Below the pieces are notes generated by a model. The model did not search any database and was not told the DNA's origin. It worked only from the letters and a program-made list of their open reading frames with translations. A program made the translations under genes and the position numbers. This document shows, in pieces, positions 26,001 to 37,560 of a DNA stretch of 64,000 nucleotides (positions within the stretch are counted from its first letter, which is position 1; each line of letters begins with the position of its first letter). Source of the stretch: Bifiguratus adelaidae (Eukaryota > Mucoromycota > Endogonomycetes > Endogonales); NCBI GenBank assembly GCA_002261195.1, contig MVBO01000005.1:47403-111402 (forward strand). The letters are read 5' to 3'.

Positions 26001-27615
26001 CTCATGTCATGGTTGGAGCGAGCGCTTATCAATGTCGTCAATGAGATGGGTGTTGACGTGAACGAGGCTGTACGGGCACCTCACTACGCTTCCATTCTGC
26101 AGTATGTTAGCGGTCTGGGGACGCGTAAAGCGCAAAATATGCTCAAGAAAATAGAAGCCGGTGACCGTGAGCTGGAATCTCGCGCGGACTTGGTGACTCG
26201 CAAAATAACGACGCGTGTGATTTGGATGAATTGTGCGAGCTTTATACGCATTCGACCGGCCGGTGATCGCTTACCTGACGACGTTCTGGATGACACGCGT
26301 ATCCATCCTCAAGATTACGAGCTTGCCAGAAAAATGGCCGCTGATGCTCTGGAGATCGATGAAGATGATATGGACGATATGAAGAGCAAGAAGAAGGCGG
26401 TTTATGACCTCATGACCAGCGCAACAGACAAGCTGAACGACCTTATTTTGGAAGATTATGCGGACATGCTTGAGAAGCTAACGAATCAGCCAAAGCGGCA
26501 GACACTTGAGCAGATCAAGGAGGAGTTGCAAAACCCTTATGCCCAAAAGCGCAAACCATTTGAACCTCTTAGTCCGGCGGATGTCTTCAAACAGTTGACG
26601 GGAGAGACCGAACAGACTTTGCGACCAGGCTTGATCGTCCCAATACTAATAACAAAGTGTCGTGGCCGATGGGCAAACTGTCGGTTAGATTCTGGCTTGG
26701 ACGGTCTCATCAGTGTCGATCAAGCTTCAGACGACCGTGTACATTCGGTTGAGCAAGTCTTCCGAGTCGGTTCCACCGTTGACGCCAAGGTTCTTAGCAT
26801 CAACCTGGATCGTTATCAAGTCGATCTCGCAACGCGATCCAGTATATTACGTGGAGGAGATTTAGAATTGCGAAAGATACCTACCGATCCTTATTTTGAC
26901 CAGGACCGAGAAGCAGTGGAGCATCAGGCCAACAAGAAGCGGCTCAAGGAAGCAGCCAAAAGTAATCGCAGCATCAAGCATCCTTTATTCCATAACTTCG
27001 ATCATCGGCAAGCGGAAGAATATCTGGCGGATCGCCAAAGAGGCGATCTTGTTATTCGACCGTCTTCAAAAGGCCGGAATCATATCGCGGTGACTTGGAA
27101 GGTGGACGATGGTCTCTTCCAGCACATTGATATTTTGGAGGAGAACAAAGCTAATGATTTCTCGATTGGCTCGGTGTTACGAATCGGTGAATTGACCTAC
27201 CACGACTTGGATGAATTGATTGTGTCGCATGTTGAGGCACTTGTTCACAAGGTTGAAGAGCTGATGGCTTCCCCTAAGTTCGTCAAAGGCGGGTTGGACA
27301 GATTGAGTAAGTGGAACGTTCATATTATCATTCAATCGCGCTAACATAAGATCAGCCAAACATTTAGACCATACCATTCAAGCCACACCTAATAGATCCT
27401 TGTATGGTTTGTGTCTAGACAACCGCCCAGGATTCTTCGATCTGGCATTCAAAATCAATGTCAAAGTCCCCGCAAAGCACTGGCTGGTCAAAGTATTGCC
27501 AGGTGGTTACCGATTGGAAGGAACGCTATTCCCTGATGTTACAGCTCTGACCAACGGGTTTAAAACGATGATTGCAAGCAAAAACCGCATGCAACAAAGG
27601 CGTCACGCTTATTGA
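23065..27615 (+). CDS. SPT6: SPT6 transcription elongation factor and histone chaperone
   Basis: Six exons (23065..23283, 23342..23447, 23510..23586, 23641..24002, 24059..27306, 27356..27615) give 1423 aa. Architecture in order: acidic N-terminus (EEDEEDEDEEEARR); the Spn1/Iws1-binding type segment (DDVLEIFGDGYEYEWAL); helical core; YqgF-like fold (VSGFTINTRRLIENIKSLL); HhH module (YVSGLGTRKAQNMLKKIEAG); S1 domain (ANCRLDSGLDGLISVDQASD); tandem SH2 (HPLFHNFDHRQAEEYLADRQ; GDLVIRPSSKGRNHIAVTW; second SH2 starting after 27356, NRSLYGLCLDNRPGFFDLAF). SPT6 travels with RNA polymerase II, binds the phosphorylated Rpb1 linker by its tandem SH2 and reassembles nucleosomes. Nearly all of the core is in one 3.2-kb exon. 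Confidence 0.97.
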
Positions 27616-28020
27616 TGTCGTGTAAAGTTTAAGTGTATCATATAGAACGAGGAGCAATAAAAGGCGCTTATTTGACTCTCATCATGTCGTTACGAAATGT
27701 TCAGTATGAACAACATACAATCTTGAACGGTAGCAAGGTGGCGTGCGGAGGGTGATGGCCTAATGATGTGGATAGCTTGAATATTGGCATGTGCCCTTAA
27801 AACTGCTGGGGGCAGACTAAAAACATAGTGCAGATATCAGGGCCAGAGAATAAGATCAACAATCTATTCTGGACGTCCAGATACATACAGCTTGATACTT
27901 TACATATGGTGAACAAGGATGCCTACCAGCTATCGCGCATTCAGGCATGTCATGATGGAAAAGTAATGAATGAGATGGGTGTGACGGAGGATGAAAGTGA
28001 AATGATCACAAGGTCAAATT
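27616..28020. other. intergenic region between convergent SPT6 and WNK genes
   Basis: A 405-bp gap between two convergent stop codons. AATAAA lies at about 27655, within 45 bases of the SPT6 stop, a plausible poly(A) signal. Nothing else is seen. Confidence 0.5.
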
Positions 28021-30611
28021 CTAATTGCCGTCTTCGCTAGGCGTCTGACTGGCACTTGGTGACTGAGTTGACATCTTGGGCGATTGGCTGCCAATGGCTG
28101 GAGCAGTCGTAGTGGTGATTCCACTTCGTTTCTCACCACTCAACATGTTCTTGATCGCTCGAAGAGCGAATACAGTCAGACCGATGCCAGCCCAATCTTC
28201 ATCATGCAGATCGCGAAGATCTCCAACTGTCTGGATATCCTGGGACAAGAGCTTTTGCAGCCACTGTGCGGCTTTCTCTGAGCCTCTATTCGTTGCCTTC
28301 GCAGCATCATTGATGAAGTCGTCGATAGCCGTGGAATCTTCGTATTCTATAAAGCGTATATGTATGTGAATTGCCATCCTTAAATATGCCATGAGATGCG
28401 AAACTTACGATCCAGAACAGTTGACATCAGACCGGCGCGTAATCCTGCGACGGAGTGACCACTCATCGATTCTTGGCTTATATCGGCAAATTCAGCCGGG
28501 GTATTTGTGCCTGTTGCGGGAGCGCTCATGGAGTTTTTGCGTTGCAGGGTGGAATGTGGGGGGCCGTAGCTATCGGAATGTGATTGAGACTGCATGCCAG
28601 TATGCGTAGAAGGTCTTCCAGGATAACCCGGAGGAGAAATCTCTCCATGAAGGAAACCATGGGACTGATGTTCGGTGGAACTGACTGGTAGAGAGGACGC
28701 AGGGGTGCTCGAGGTTGTAACTTGTTGGAGAGGTGTATGATGGATGTCGTGATGATTGCTCGTGGTATGGTGCGCTTGCTCAGACTCTGTCGGTGTAGCG
28801 AACACGGATTGGTAGGCGTGGCCTTTTGAGACATCCTCCTCGGATTGCGCTCTGGAGCGGCGACCGGAACTGAAGATATCAGTGTGTTGATCTCCGGCTT
28901 TGCCATGAGAGGATGCTGGTCGCTGTGGCGAAGGAGTCCTCTTGCCGTTTTCCCAACCTTGGAGCAGACCTCGCTCGCGAAGAGTCTTGACAAGACGCTT
29001 CTCTGCCATAAATGCACGTTGTTCACTAAGCCGCATCTTTCGTTCGGCCTCGGAAACTCTGTCTTGTATCTTGGTTATCGACTCCCTAGTTGCCTCCAAC
29101 TCTAAGCGCATTTCCTCCTGTTCAGCAGGATCACCTTCGAGATCGCTCTCATCGAGGATTAAGGAGTCACCAAGTTTTGACAGGATCTTGGATTCACCCT
29201 CTTCACATTCCGGATCATGCCGGCCGGCCGCAAGTGCAGCAGCTCTAGACTTGTTTCGTTGATCTCGCACGATGCGCTTGATTTCGGCCACGATGTGCTC
29301 CCTATATCGTTCAGCTAGCACTTGCTCCTGAATCATCTCCTCGACAACTTCTTCGGCAGTGTCGGTCTCCTACGTAAAATTAACGGATGTCACGCCCTCA
29401 GATCTCAGAAAACTTACGGCATTGAATTCGAATTTGACCGAAAGATTGTCTATACCTTTGAAGCATACTTGTAACGTCAAGACCTTGCGACTAGGATCGA
29501 TCGCCAAGACAAGCACGTCAGGGTCTACTGCTAAAAATGAATGTTGCAGTATCTCTTCGGCCGAAAATCGATCCTTTTCCTCCACGAGGCACGCTGCTAT
29601 AAGCTCCTTGATCTCAGGATTCTGGACTTTACTGAGACAAGCAGGCTTCATGCCCTTTGTGACCTTCTTATAGACTTGTGCCGCGTTCTTGCATTCACTG
29701 TAGGGATATTCGCCAGTTATCATCTCCAGAAGGCACATGCCGAACGCATAAATGTCCGCCTTCTCTCCGTAACCCTCCTCCTCATACATCTCCGGTGCCA
29801 TAAACTCTGGTGTCCCAATCACGGTGTACTTCTTGCCCAATTTCATTTCTGCAGTACCCATATCGCCAATCTTGACCTCGCCATGTGCACCATTGATAAA
29901 GATGTTGTCACATTTGATGTCGCGATGTATAATTGGAGGCTCATGAGAGTGAAGATATACGAGTCCTTTGAGAATTTGTCGTGCCCATCGCTTTACAATC
30001 TTGTTGTTGGGTTTGGACAATTTCTTGATGTACTCTCTGAGGGTACCAGACGTCATAAGTTCAGTAATGAATATGAACTCATTTGCGGTCGCCCAGGCGT
30101 CGTGAAAGGTAATGATATTGCGATGGCGAACGGACTTCAAAATCTCAATTTCATTCTCTAAATCTCGGTACTCGGCGCAAAATCCCTATCGACGAGTCAG
30201 CATTATCCTCATGATGCATATACGTATGGCTGAACTTACTTGAATAACATTCCAGGCAATTTCGTAACCTTCTTCGCGATCCAAGCCCTTGTAGACAATC
30301 TTGTGCGCACCTTTACCAAGAACAGTGTTCAACCTCGCATATCGACCGTTTGGCGATAGTTCCACGACTTTTTCTGGTGTATGCTGCCGAGAGCGCTCCA
30401 TCTCAGCGGACACAGCAGCAGCATACGAAGCATACTGCTGGTAATAGGGTGGCAAATGTGGGTTGGACATGGTGGACGGTGTCGATGCTGTTGATGTCGA
30501 ATACACCGTATTCGAGGAATAAACTAGCGGTGGCGGTAGCATAGCAGCATTTCGCTCTTTATGCCCTATATCAACGTCGCCTTCAACGCTCTCTATCACA
30601 TCTTCCTCCAT
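28021..30611 (-). CDS. WNK-type protein kinase
   Basis: Four exons (28021..28346, 28409..29369, 29418..30185, 30240..30611, complement) give 808 aa. The kinase has the defining WNK change: subdomain II has no lysine (YEIAWNVIQ), while the glycine loop carries one ([13 protein letters not shown]). The rest is also WNK-like: [78 protein letters not shown]. After the kinase comes a PF2-like fold ([20 protein letters not shown]) and a conserved helix ([20 protein letters not shown]), a coiled coil, a Ser/Pro-rich linker and a C-terminal helical domain ([38 protein letters not shown]), perhaps SAM-like. WNKs sense chloride and osmotic stress through the DLG motif, here DMG. Cytosolic location expected. 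Confidence 0.93.
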
Positions 30612-30662
30612 AGCTGACAGAGCAAGCGACGCTGACTACATCGTAAGGCTTTTTACGAGTGA

Positions 30663-30685
30663 TGACGTCACATGATACGACGTCA
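30663..30685. promoter_or_regulatory. double CRE (TGACGTCA and CGACGTCA) in divergent promoter
   Basis: A perfect TGACGTCA at 30663-30670 is followed 7 bases later by CGACGTCA at 30678-30685. They lie 52-74 bp upstream of the WNK start, between it and the membrane-protein gene. The spacing of 15 bp between palindrome starts is about one and a half helical turns. Confidence 0.45.
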
Positions 30686-31856
30686 CACATCTTCAACAGG
30701 AACGGCAAGGCAAGGCTTGTGTTCGTTGGTCATCATGTTAAGGCACAGGGACAGAACGGAGACGTGGTACCCTCTTTGGAACAATAACATGAATAGGGCT
30801 AATGCAGTACCACTTCTTGCTGCCTTGGAAGTGCCTTTATCAACCAACAGTTACGATTTGAACCATCCTTCCTCAACGAAGCACTCAACTATGCCGACTA
30901 ATCTACCGACAGCAACACCAGCAAGTTCAATGTTGGATGCATCGTCGTCTGGGGTATCGGCTTTAGCAGCACAAATTAGCACTACGGAAGCAGAGGAATC
31001 ACAGCTGTCAAGTGAGACAAACACTCTCCGTGCCCTCATCAGTGGCCTAGTTGTCTTAGCTGTCGTTTTGATTATCGGTGGAGTGGTGCTTGCTTGGTTT
31101 TATCTTCGACAGCGGCGGGCGAGGCGAGCGAGAGAGGATCACGAACGCGATATGCAAGCTAGTAGTAGTCAACCCAAGGATCAGCCTCACATGGCACAGT
31201 TCAAGTTGTCAATGGATGCTCTGAAAGGTTCAGCACCTTTCAAATATGGACATGCTTCTCTCACAGAACCCTCCGCACCTTCTCCATCATCTTCAACTAC
31301 TTCTTTCCCCTTTGACTGTGCGGAGTGCGATCCTGCTAATCCGTTTGCGGATCCCCTTCCAGTTCATGGCCAAAATAATGCATCCTCATCTTCTACCTTT
31401 ACCTCACCCACATATTCTCATTTACCACATTCACCCTCATTGTCAACCGCAAGATCCGTGGGCCTCACTGGATATTACGACAATACCGGTAATGCTTTGG
31501 AAAGACGGCGCCGAGACGTACTTTCATCATCACAGCCAAACCTCGAAAAGCGGATTTCGCAGCCATCACCCTCGACTGAGACACCCTTGAACCCTTTTGC
31601 GGACGAAATCTCAGCGCTAACCGCATCGGCACCACCCAGCAAGGAAATGGAGGTCATGAAATGTAATCACGAAAACGATTTATCCCTCGTGAGTCAACTA
31701 TTGGTGCAAATACCGGCAACTACTGTCTATACCCATCATTGCACATGCCCGCACGCCTCTTATATCCATCATCCTTCCAATACCTCCCCATGTCGAGATG
31801 ACGATGAAACGTTACCCGCGTATACGCCGAGTGCACCCGACATGTCAATGCTTTAA
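30672..31856 (+). CDS. single-pass membrane protein with Ser/Thr-rich ectodomain
   Basis: Single exon, up to 394 aa. One strong transmembrane segment (ISGLVVLAVVLIIGGVVLAW) near residue 130 is followed by a basic stop-transfer stretch (RQRRARRARE), so the N-terminus is likely outside. The region before it is rich in Ser, Thr, Pro and Ala, like O-glycosylated sensor ectodomains. The cytoplasmic part repeats the motif NPFADPLP / NPFADEIS, and contains EPSAPSPSSSTTSFPFDCAE; NPF motifs bind EH-domain endocytic proteins. The C-terminus has an HHCTCPHASYIHH cluster. No clear signal peptide: the 5' end is uncertain, since the ATG at 30672 lies inside the CRE pair; ATGs at 30735 and 30789 are alternatives. 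Family not identified; wall-stress sensor is a guess. Confidence 0.75.
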   Translation: MIRRHTSSTGTARQGLCSLVIMLRHRDRTETWYPLWNNNMNRANAVPLLAALEVPLSTNSYDLNHPSSTKHSTMPTNLPTATPASSMLDASSSGVSALAAQISTTEAEESQLSSETNTLRALISGLVVLAVVLIIGGVVLAWFYLRQRRARRAREDHERDMQASSSQPKDQPHMAQFKLSMDALKGSAPFKYGHASLTEPSAPSPSSSTTSFPFDCAECDPANPFADPLPVHGQNNASSSSTFTSPTYSHLPHSPSLSTARSVGLTGYYDNTGNALERRRRDVLSSSQPNLEKRISQPSPSTETPLNPFADEISALTASAPPSKEMEVMKCNHENDLSLVSQLLVQIPATTVYTHHCTCPHASYIHHPSNTSPCRDDDETLPAYTPSAPDMSML

Positions 31857-32066
31857 GCCGTGTCTGTATTCACTGTACCATATAGTTTGTTGTTATCGTT
31901 TATACATTTAGCGATAAGAGTTAGATGCCATTCGTGTTTTTGCATTGCGTGACAGTGATCATTTCAATGAACGACCACAACGTGCATGAGTTGCCAACTC
32001 AAAAAGAGACGACCTATTGGGGTTGACATTGAGGTGCCAAGGTCTATTGGAATTCATATGTACAAT

Positions 32067-33141
32067 CTAGAATCGTCGTCTTGCGGCAAGAGATTTCGTA
32101 GGTTTGCGCAACAGTGTGTAAAGCATCACCGTCGTAGCGGCAGACAGGCCGTACCTGACAGGATGAGTCGAGGCAAATGTCATTGTACATCAGCAAACCT
32201 TACCAGGTGACAATATATTGAAGATGTTGGTTGCGTACCTCCACGAATGGTGATCGGCCAACGGGTACTCCTTCCTTGATCATTTCTCGTTCAGGCATAC
32301 TATCCTCTGTATCATCTGCAAAGGTTTCAGTACCGGTGGTCACACGAAATAAAATATACGAACCGAAAAGCTGCTCAATGATGATCGCCTTTGAGTCGGT
32401 TGACTTGGACATCGTCGGGACATCCATAAAATACCACTCGTTCTTGCTCTGATCATTTTGCGGTGTGAATAGCGTTTTCTGAAAAGCGCAAAGGTTAAAA
32501 CCTAGCGCTGACTGCCAATAAGACTTGCCTTCTCTGTCTTTCTCAGCAACCCCTCTACCTCGACTTCCCCACCTTGTCGAGAAGCAGGTCTGTACCGAGG
32601 ATCGCGCTTTTCTTTTGGAATCCATCCTCGTTTGACAAGAATCTTTGATCCATTGCTTCGTTCAAGAGGCGTGACAAGAAAATACCCGCTCACCCCGTCC
32701 CCGCGTGTCCTTGGACCCAATATCATTTCTTGATCATGTCGAAATCTGCCCTTGGTTAACACTCGTCTATACTCAAAATCGTCCAACACCTCCTCGCTAC
32801 GCACATCAACATCTCGATCCATGATCCCATTGAATGGTAAAAACTTACTTGACGTTATCTGGTAGCGGCAAAGCGGTTTGATACATGCGATCCTCGAGGT
32901 CGTGAATCAGCTGCCGTTTCCATTGCAGCCGCTGAACCTGCCAGGTACCCAACCCAAACGTAATGACTGGAATCGTGCACAAGAACGCCGTTCCAAGTGT
33001 AAAGCGTGGCTTTGGTTTCTTGGCTTCGTAAAGCGACGGGTTTATAGACGATGTGGACTCCTGACCTGTCGTATAAGTCTTGTGAAGCACTCGTCGAGTG
33101 CCATAACCGAGCAAAGATCGTCGCCGCAATACTGTCCACAT
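32067..33141 (-). CDS. SHY1: SURF1/Shy1 cytochrome oxidase assembly factor
   Basis: Multi-exon. N-terminus MWTVLRRRSLLGYGTRRVLH is a typical mitochondrial presequence. Then the first membrane span and SURF1 signature TIPVITFGLGTWQVQRLQWK, the loop with RRVLTKGRFRHDQEMILGPR, GYFLVTPLERSNGSKILVKR, GWIPKEKRDPRYRPASRQGG, KNEWYFMDVPTMSKSTDSKA, and the second span near the C-terminus (WYGLSAATTVMLYTLLRKPT), stop at 32067. SURF1 proteins act in the mitochondrial inner membrane in heme insertion into COX1. It is divergent from the Sqt1/AAMP gene with 203 bp between starts. Confidence 0.94.
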
Positions 33142-33238
33142 AGCTGACTAAAAGGTTGATCTGACTAAGCGCACGCGGTGAACTTTGTCAACGGGGAGCG
33201 GAAGGCGGCAAACAAGCTTTTCCACTTGCCAACTGTTC

Positions 33239-33266
33239 CTCACACACACACACTCTCTCTCTCTTG
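33239..33266. repeat. CA/CT microsatellite before the Sqt1/AAMP gene
   Basis: A CA run passes into a CT run, ending about 80 bp before the ATG at 33345. Resembles the pyrimidine tract before adenosine kinase at 11881 and may mark the core promoter. Confidence 0.6.
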
Positions 33267-33344
33267 CCTTGTCTTCAGTCCTTGTCTCTCCACAGAAGCA
33301 GCTTGTGTGCGAGCAAGTGACAAACGCAACGTTTTTTTACTGCT

Positions 33345-35050
33345 ATGTCAGAAGAGGTGAGATGTGGTTTGGTTCACCTGTAGCTTATACGCTCTGCAGG
33401 CTCATTCACCGGCTCCTGAGGATGATCAGAACGAAGAGGAATACATTGATGCTAATGAAGTAGAGGAACAAGTGGTTTTGGACGAATCAACTGAGATGCC
33501 AGTTGACGACGGGGAGGGTAAGATTCTGTCTTCGGGATGAGAGGGTAAACGACGAAGGGCGTTGGCTGACATATATCTCGGTGTAGACGACGGAGACGAT
33601 GGCGACTATGGTCTTCATGGCTTACGAGAAGTTGAAGGCGATGATAGTGTGATGGAACTTGTGGATGATTCTGTTCAAGGCTTTTTCGCTCACAAAGGTA
33701 AGCCTAGCGATGTCTGCTCCGGCCATGGACGGCTCATGAACCACGGTGCAGACTCTGTATACTCTGTCGACATGCATCCAAAACATCCAAACATCATTGT
33801 GACAGGAGGAGGCGACGACAAGGCCTATTTGTGGAATGCTGATAATGGTCAGCAGCTCTTTGAATTTGGCGGGCATACGGACTCGGTATCCGCCGTAGCT
33901 TTCAGTGCTCTGGGCGACTATGTTGCCACGGGAGGCATGGATGGCAAGATTTGCCTATACAAGTCTGAAACTGGGGAATTCCTGACGCAAGTAGAAGGGC
34001 CAGATGAGGTGGTGGTACGTAGAGGATACGCTCAATATCGGACAATTTTGCTGACCCATGACTAGTGGATGAATTGGCATCCCAAGGGAAACGTCTTGTT
34101 AGCAGGAGCTACAGATTCAACGATATGGATGTGGGCAAGTAAGTTATCTTGACGCATCACCTGATGCCTGGCTAACATATGTCTAGTGCCCTCTGGGACA
34201 TGCATGAACGTTTTCTCGGGGCATGCTGGGCCAGTGACTGCGGGCATGTTCACGCCTGATGGCAAAAAGATCGTCTCAGTGAGCGAAGACGCTTCATTGA
34301 TCGTTTGGGATCCAAAAACCGCTGTTGCTACCCTGAAACTCACAGGCGAAGACGCCCGTTTCCACTCTGAACCAATTCTGTCTGTAGCTGTCAGCCATGA
34401 TAGCGCATTAGCAATTACGGGTGGAGCTGACGGTACGGCCAAGCTCATTAATCTATACAACGGCAATGTATGCATGCACTTGTCTGGTGGTTTCGATGCA
34501 TGCTCACGTTTTGGTGCGTCATAGATTGTTGCTTCTCTAGAAAATCATGGTGATTCCGTTGAAACGGTGGCTTTCTGCGACAGGTGAGGGTGGCGAAGCA
34601 GGGTTGAACTTGTCACATGGATTCATGTGGATTCGCTGTAGCCTGCCACTTGCTGCGACCGGTGGTGTCGATGGCAAAATTAGTATATGGGATGTGACAA
34701 GCATGCGTCTAAGACAGGACATGCAACACGAGGTAAATCCCAATAGTTTGACCACAGACCTCGTCTGATCTTCATTATTCAGGACGCCGTGGTTCAGTTG
34801 AAATGGCAAAAAGGCCAACCTTTCTTCACGTCCGCTTCGGCTGATCGTACGGTCAAGACGTGGGATGGTCGGACAGGCGCTTGTGTCAAGACCTGGATGG
34901 GACATCAAGAGGGTATCCTTCAATTCGCCATGTCAGAGTATGTTGATAGACAGCCTAGGGAAAGTTGTCCGCTAACGCATCTATAGTGACGGAACCACGG
35001 TCGTGACAGCTGGAGACGACCATGTCTCTTTGGTCTTCAAGATGAACTAA
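33345..35050 (+). CDS. Sqt1/AAMP-like WD40 repeat protein
   Basis: Starts with a 12-base exon (MSEE, 33345..33356), then an acidic leader (EDDQNEEEYIDANEVEEQVV) and a seven- or eight-bladed WD40 propeller: DSVYSVDMHPKHPNIIVTGG, GHTDSVSAVAFSALGDYVAT, WMNWHPKGNVLLAGATDSTI, GHAGPVTAGMFTPDGKKIVS, DASLIVWDPKT, and last KMN at 35048. Acidic N-terminus plus this blade order matches yeast Sqt1 and animal AAMP. Sqt1 is the dedicated chaperone that captures nascent ribosomal protein uL16 (Rpl10) for the 60S subunit. Cytosolic. At least seven introns of about 50 nt. Confidence 0.9.
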
Positions 35051-35166
35051 GATTGCATGGATCTTTTCCGGTGGCAATGCGTAATTCGCCCGCATGTGTA
35101 CCATAGCACGATATAATTCCATCTTTATCTACGAGTCTAGAGTATAGTACAGACGCGAATAGACGA

Positions 35167-36276
35167 CTATCGCAATTCAAAATGTGGAACGCTATCAAGT
35201 GGATTCAACTCCAAATATTCAGCCACAAATGAGCGTAATAGGATGGCCCAATTGTCGATGGTTGGGAAATGCAGGGCGTCCGCATTGTCATGGACGGTGT
35301 GCCAAACGGATGGGAAGGGTATGGGAATGAGGTGAAGAATGGGAACGCCTTTGCGTAAGAAGGGTATATGATCGTCTCCAACCCCTCCAACGAAGCGATA
35401 GGTCCCCTCCGCATAAAAGAAGTTGACGGATTCCAATGTATCCTTATTGCCGGGAAACACTCCCTTTTCTGAGATTTCGTTCTGCAAGCGCACCAAGTGA
35501 TTGAAGAGCCATGAGGTGGATTGAAAATAGTCTGGAATCTGCGGATTGGCTGCTCCAATTAAATCAAGTAGCACAAAGACTTCAATGCCGTCAAGCAGCG
35601 ACGTAGAGGGGCGGCCTATCAAATCATGCCGTACAACAAACGTGGTTTCCCAGGCGGACGCAAGATGCCTTTAATAGCGTCAATCAGAGTGAAGAGAGGT
35701 TCAAGGAATGACCTACCTAGCTCCATAGATGGAATCCGTGTCGGTCCATTGCTTGAAGGCTTCCTCGCCATCAAAAAAGATGATTTGAAGCGTCGTATCC
35801 CTATCAGCCGCTTGTTTGGACATTAATCGATCCAGCGATGTCGCTATATCAAGGAGCAAGGCGCACGGTACAGCCGAGTCCGTAGCACCAATGAACTCCT
35901 CGTCGCCAAAGTATTTTGAATCAAAGTGCGCCGCCAAGACAAGACGCTTTGGTGCCTGAACATGCTTTGTGACAATGATATTAGTAAACTGCTTTTGTCC
36001 GTGTGGAGTGTTGTCTGTAAAGTTATCGTACTGAACATGCCAGTCCAAGTTGACAAAGAATTCGGCAATGAACTTTTGCACTTGCGCATTTTCTGGTGTT
36101 CCAGAGACGCGAGGTGTGAGGAAAGGCTTAAGGAGTGACCCCTCTGCGCGCAGGCGATGTGGAACCGATAGTTGTGCTAATGACTGATGAGCTTCCAAAG
36201 GGAGTTTCTTATATGCCTGCGTTAGGCAAGGAGCCAACAGAGCCAACAGAGCCACCACCCAGTACAACCGAAGCAT
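35167..36276 (-). CDS. glutaminyl-peptide cyclotransferase (M28 family)
   Basis: Two exons (35167..35668, 35717..36276, complement) give 353 aa. A signal peptide begins at the chosen ATG (LRLYWVVALLALLAPCLTQA); another in-frame ATG lies 39 bases upstream. Zinc and active-site motifs are present in order: AAHFDSKYF (Asp ligand), ATDSAVPCALLLDIA, IIFFDGEEAFKQWTDTDSIY (Glu pair), FVLLDLIGAANPQIPDYF, DDHIPFLRKGVPILHLIPIP and HTVHDNADALH (His ligand). These enzymes convert N-terminal Gln to pyroglutamate in the secretory pathway. No truncation seen. Confidence 0.95.
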
Positions 36277-36768
36277 CACCAGACGGAACAAAAAGACTGC
36301 GCAGACACAACACAAAATTCGTAGCTGACATGTGAGAGGCTACAATCGAAAGACTTTACAGGTTGATATACATAGCTATAAAACAAGGGACATAAGCGAA
36401 TGAGCCGAGCCAGCACAGAATATAGCGCCCTATACCGCGGCCGGTAGGTTTGAATTGGACAAGTTGTGTACGCGCATCATATCAAGCCATGCCGCGAGTT
36501 GATGGCAAGATAAAATGGGAAAACCGAATCGAGGCATCATTGATTCATATGAAAAAACGAAAGGATCTTGCTGGAAGGTCACTTGGACCTGAAATTCACG
36601 ATACAATCATTGAAAGAACTCAGGAGATTCAGAAGGTCCTTTACATTAAAGGGCGATGATGATGAATATGCCTGGCCGCGAAAGGAAATACATGCAGTGC
36701 GAGACTTGGTTCCAAGTCTTCAGTGGTGTTTGGCAATACCTCAAACAATCCAACCATTCACCTGAACG

Positions 36769-37560
36769 TCATGTCGTCAGTATGACCGGGTCTGGCCTGC
36801 CAAGACTGAACGGTATTTGTCTGGCTAATTTCAGGGTACATATTGGGATACTGCAGGATATGTTGTGGTCATTTAGAGATTGTTGGAGGATGCCTTGAAT
36901 GTCTCTACCGGATGCATACCGAGAGCGTGAGGGGAACGAATAAGTACAAGTGTGCTTCGCCGTCCTTCGCCATTGCTCACATGAGGTGGAATCCATTATG
37001 TAAAAGATCCGAGAATCCAATACGTCGCGCCTCGACTTTGGAGCGTAGATTGCATTGGGATTATCGAGCATAGTTCCATTTGGTAGCCGAATCCGAGCCG
37101 GGCCCGTCCCTTGACCAATGACGCTAGAGATATCTGCGACTGCTCTGATAGAAACCTCTTGTGGGTGAATAGTGGAGACGAATCGGCTCGCGGAGTACCG
37201 TATGTGCAGTGGAGCTGCCGATGATGTAGCCAGGGAATCCCGGTTAATTATCCTGCTTGGTCTTGCCTTACTTTCCTTAGAAGAGAGTTACATGTAATGA
37301 TGGAGTACGGCACGTATCTGCCCAATGACAGTGGATTTCGGAGGGCAAACTTCCATTCACTTTGGCTTTGCCTTTCCTGTCTTTGCTGTCGTGACCATTG
37401 TAGGGTTTGCGATCACGATTTGCGTTGATGGTTATTGGAACCTCTCCTTGGTCCGCGATAAGCTCTGCGACCTCGGCGATTGTCAATTTGGACTCTGGAG
37501 GGATTCCTTGCAGAAGTTGGGGAGTCGCCAGTTAATCGGATGTTAATTTTGGTTCTTTAA
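36769..37560 (-). mobile_element. decayed Ty1/copia-type LTR retroelement fragment
   Basis: On the minus strand, short stretches resemble the end of a copia-type Gag and the protease to pre-integrase part of Pol: PPESKLTIAEVAELIADQGE near 37480, a basic linker with RKGKAKVNG, and then IRAVADISSVIGQGTGPARI followed by RLPNGTMLDNPNAIYAPKSR near 37030-37160. The second resembles the family block in which a glycine-rich motif is followed by an L-P-N-G strand and Y-A-P. The element is clearly broken with several interruptions; reverse transcriptase and RNase H are not seen and I found no LTR pair. It may extend to either side, within about 36.3-38.1 kb. The degree of decay suggests an old copy. 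Confidence 0.55.
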
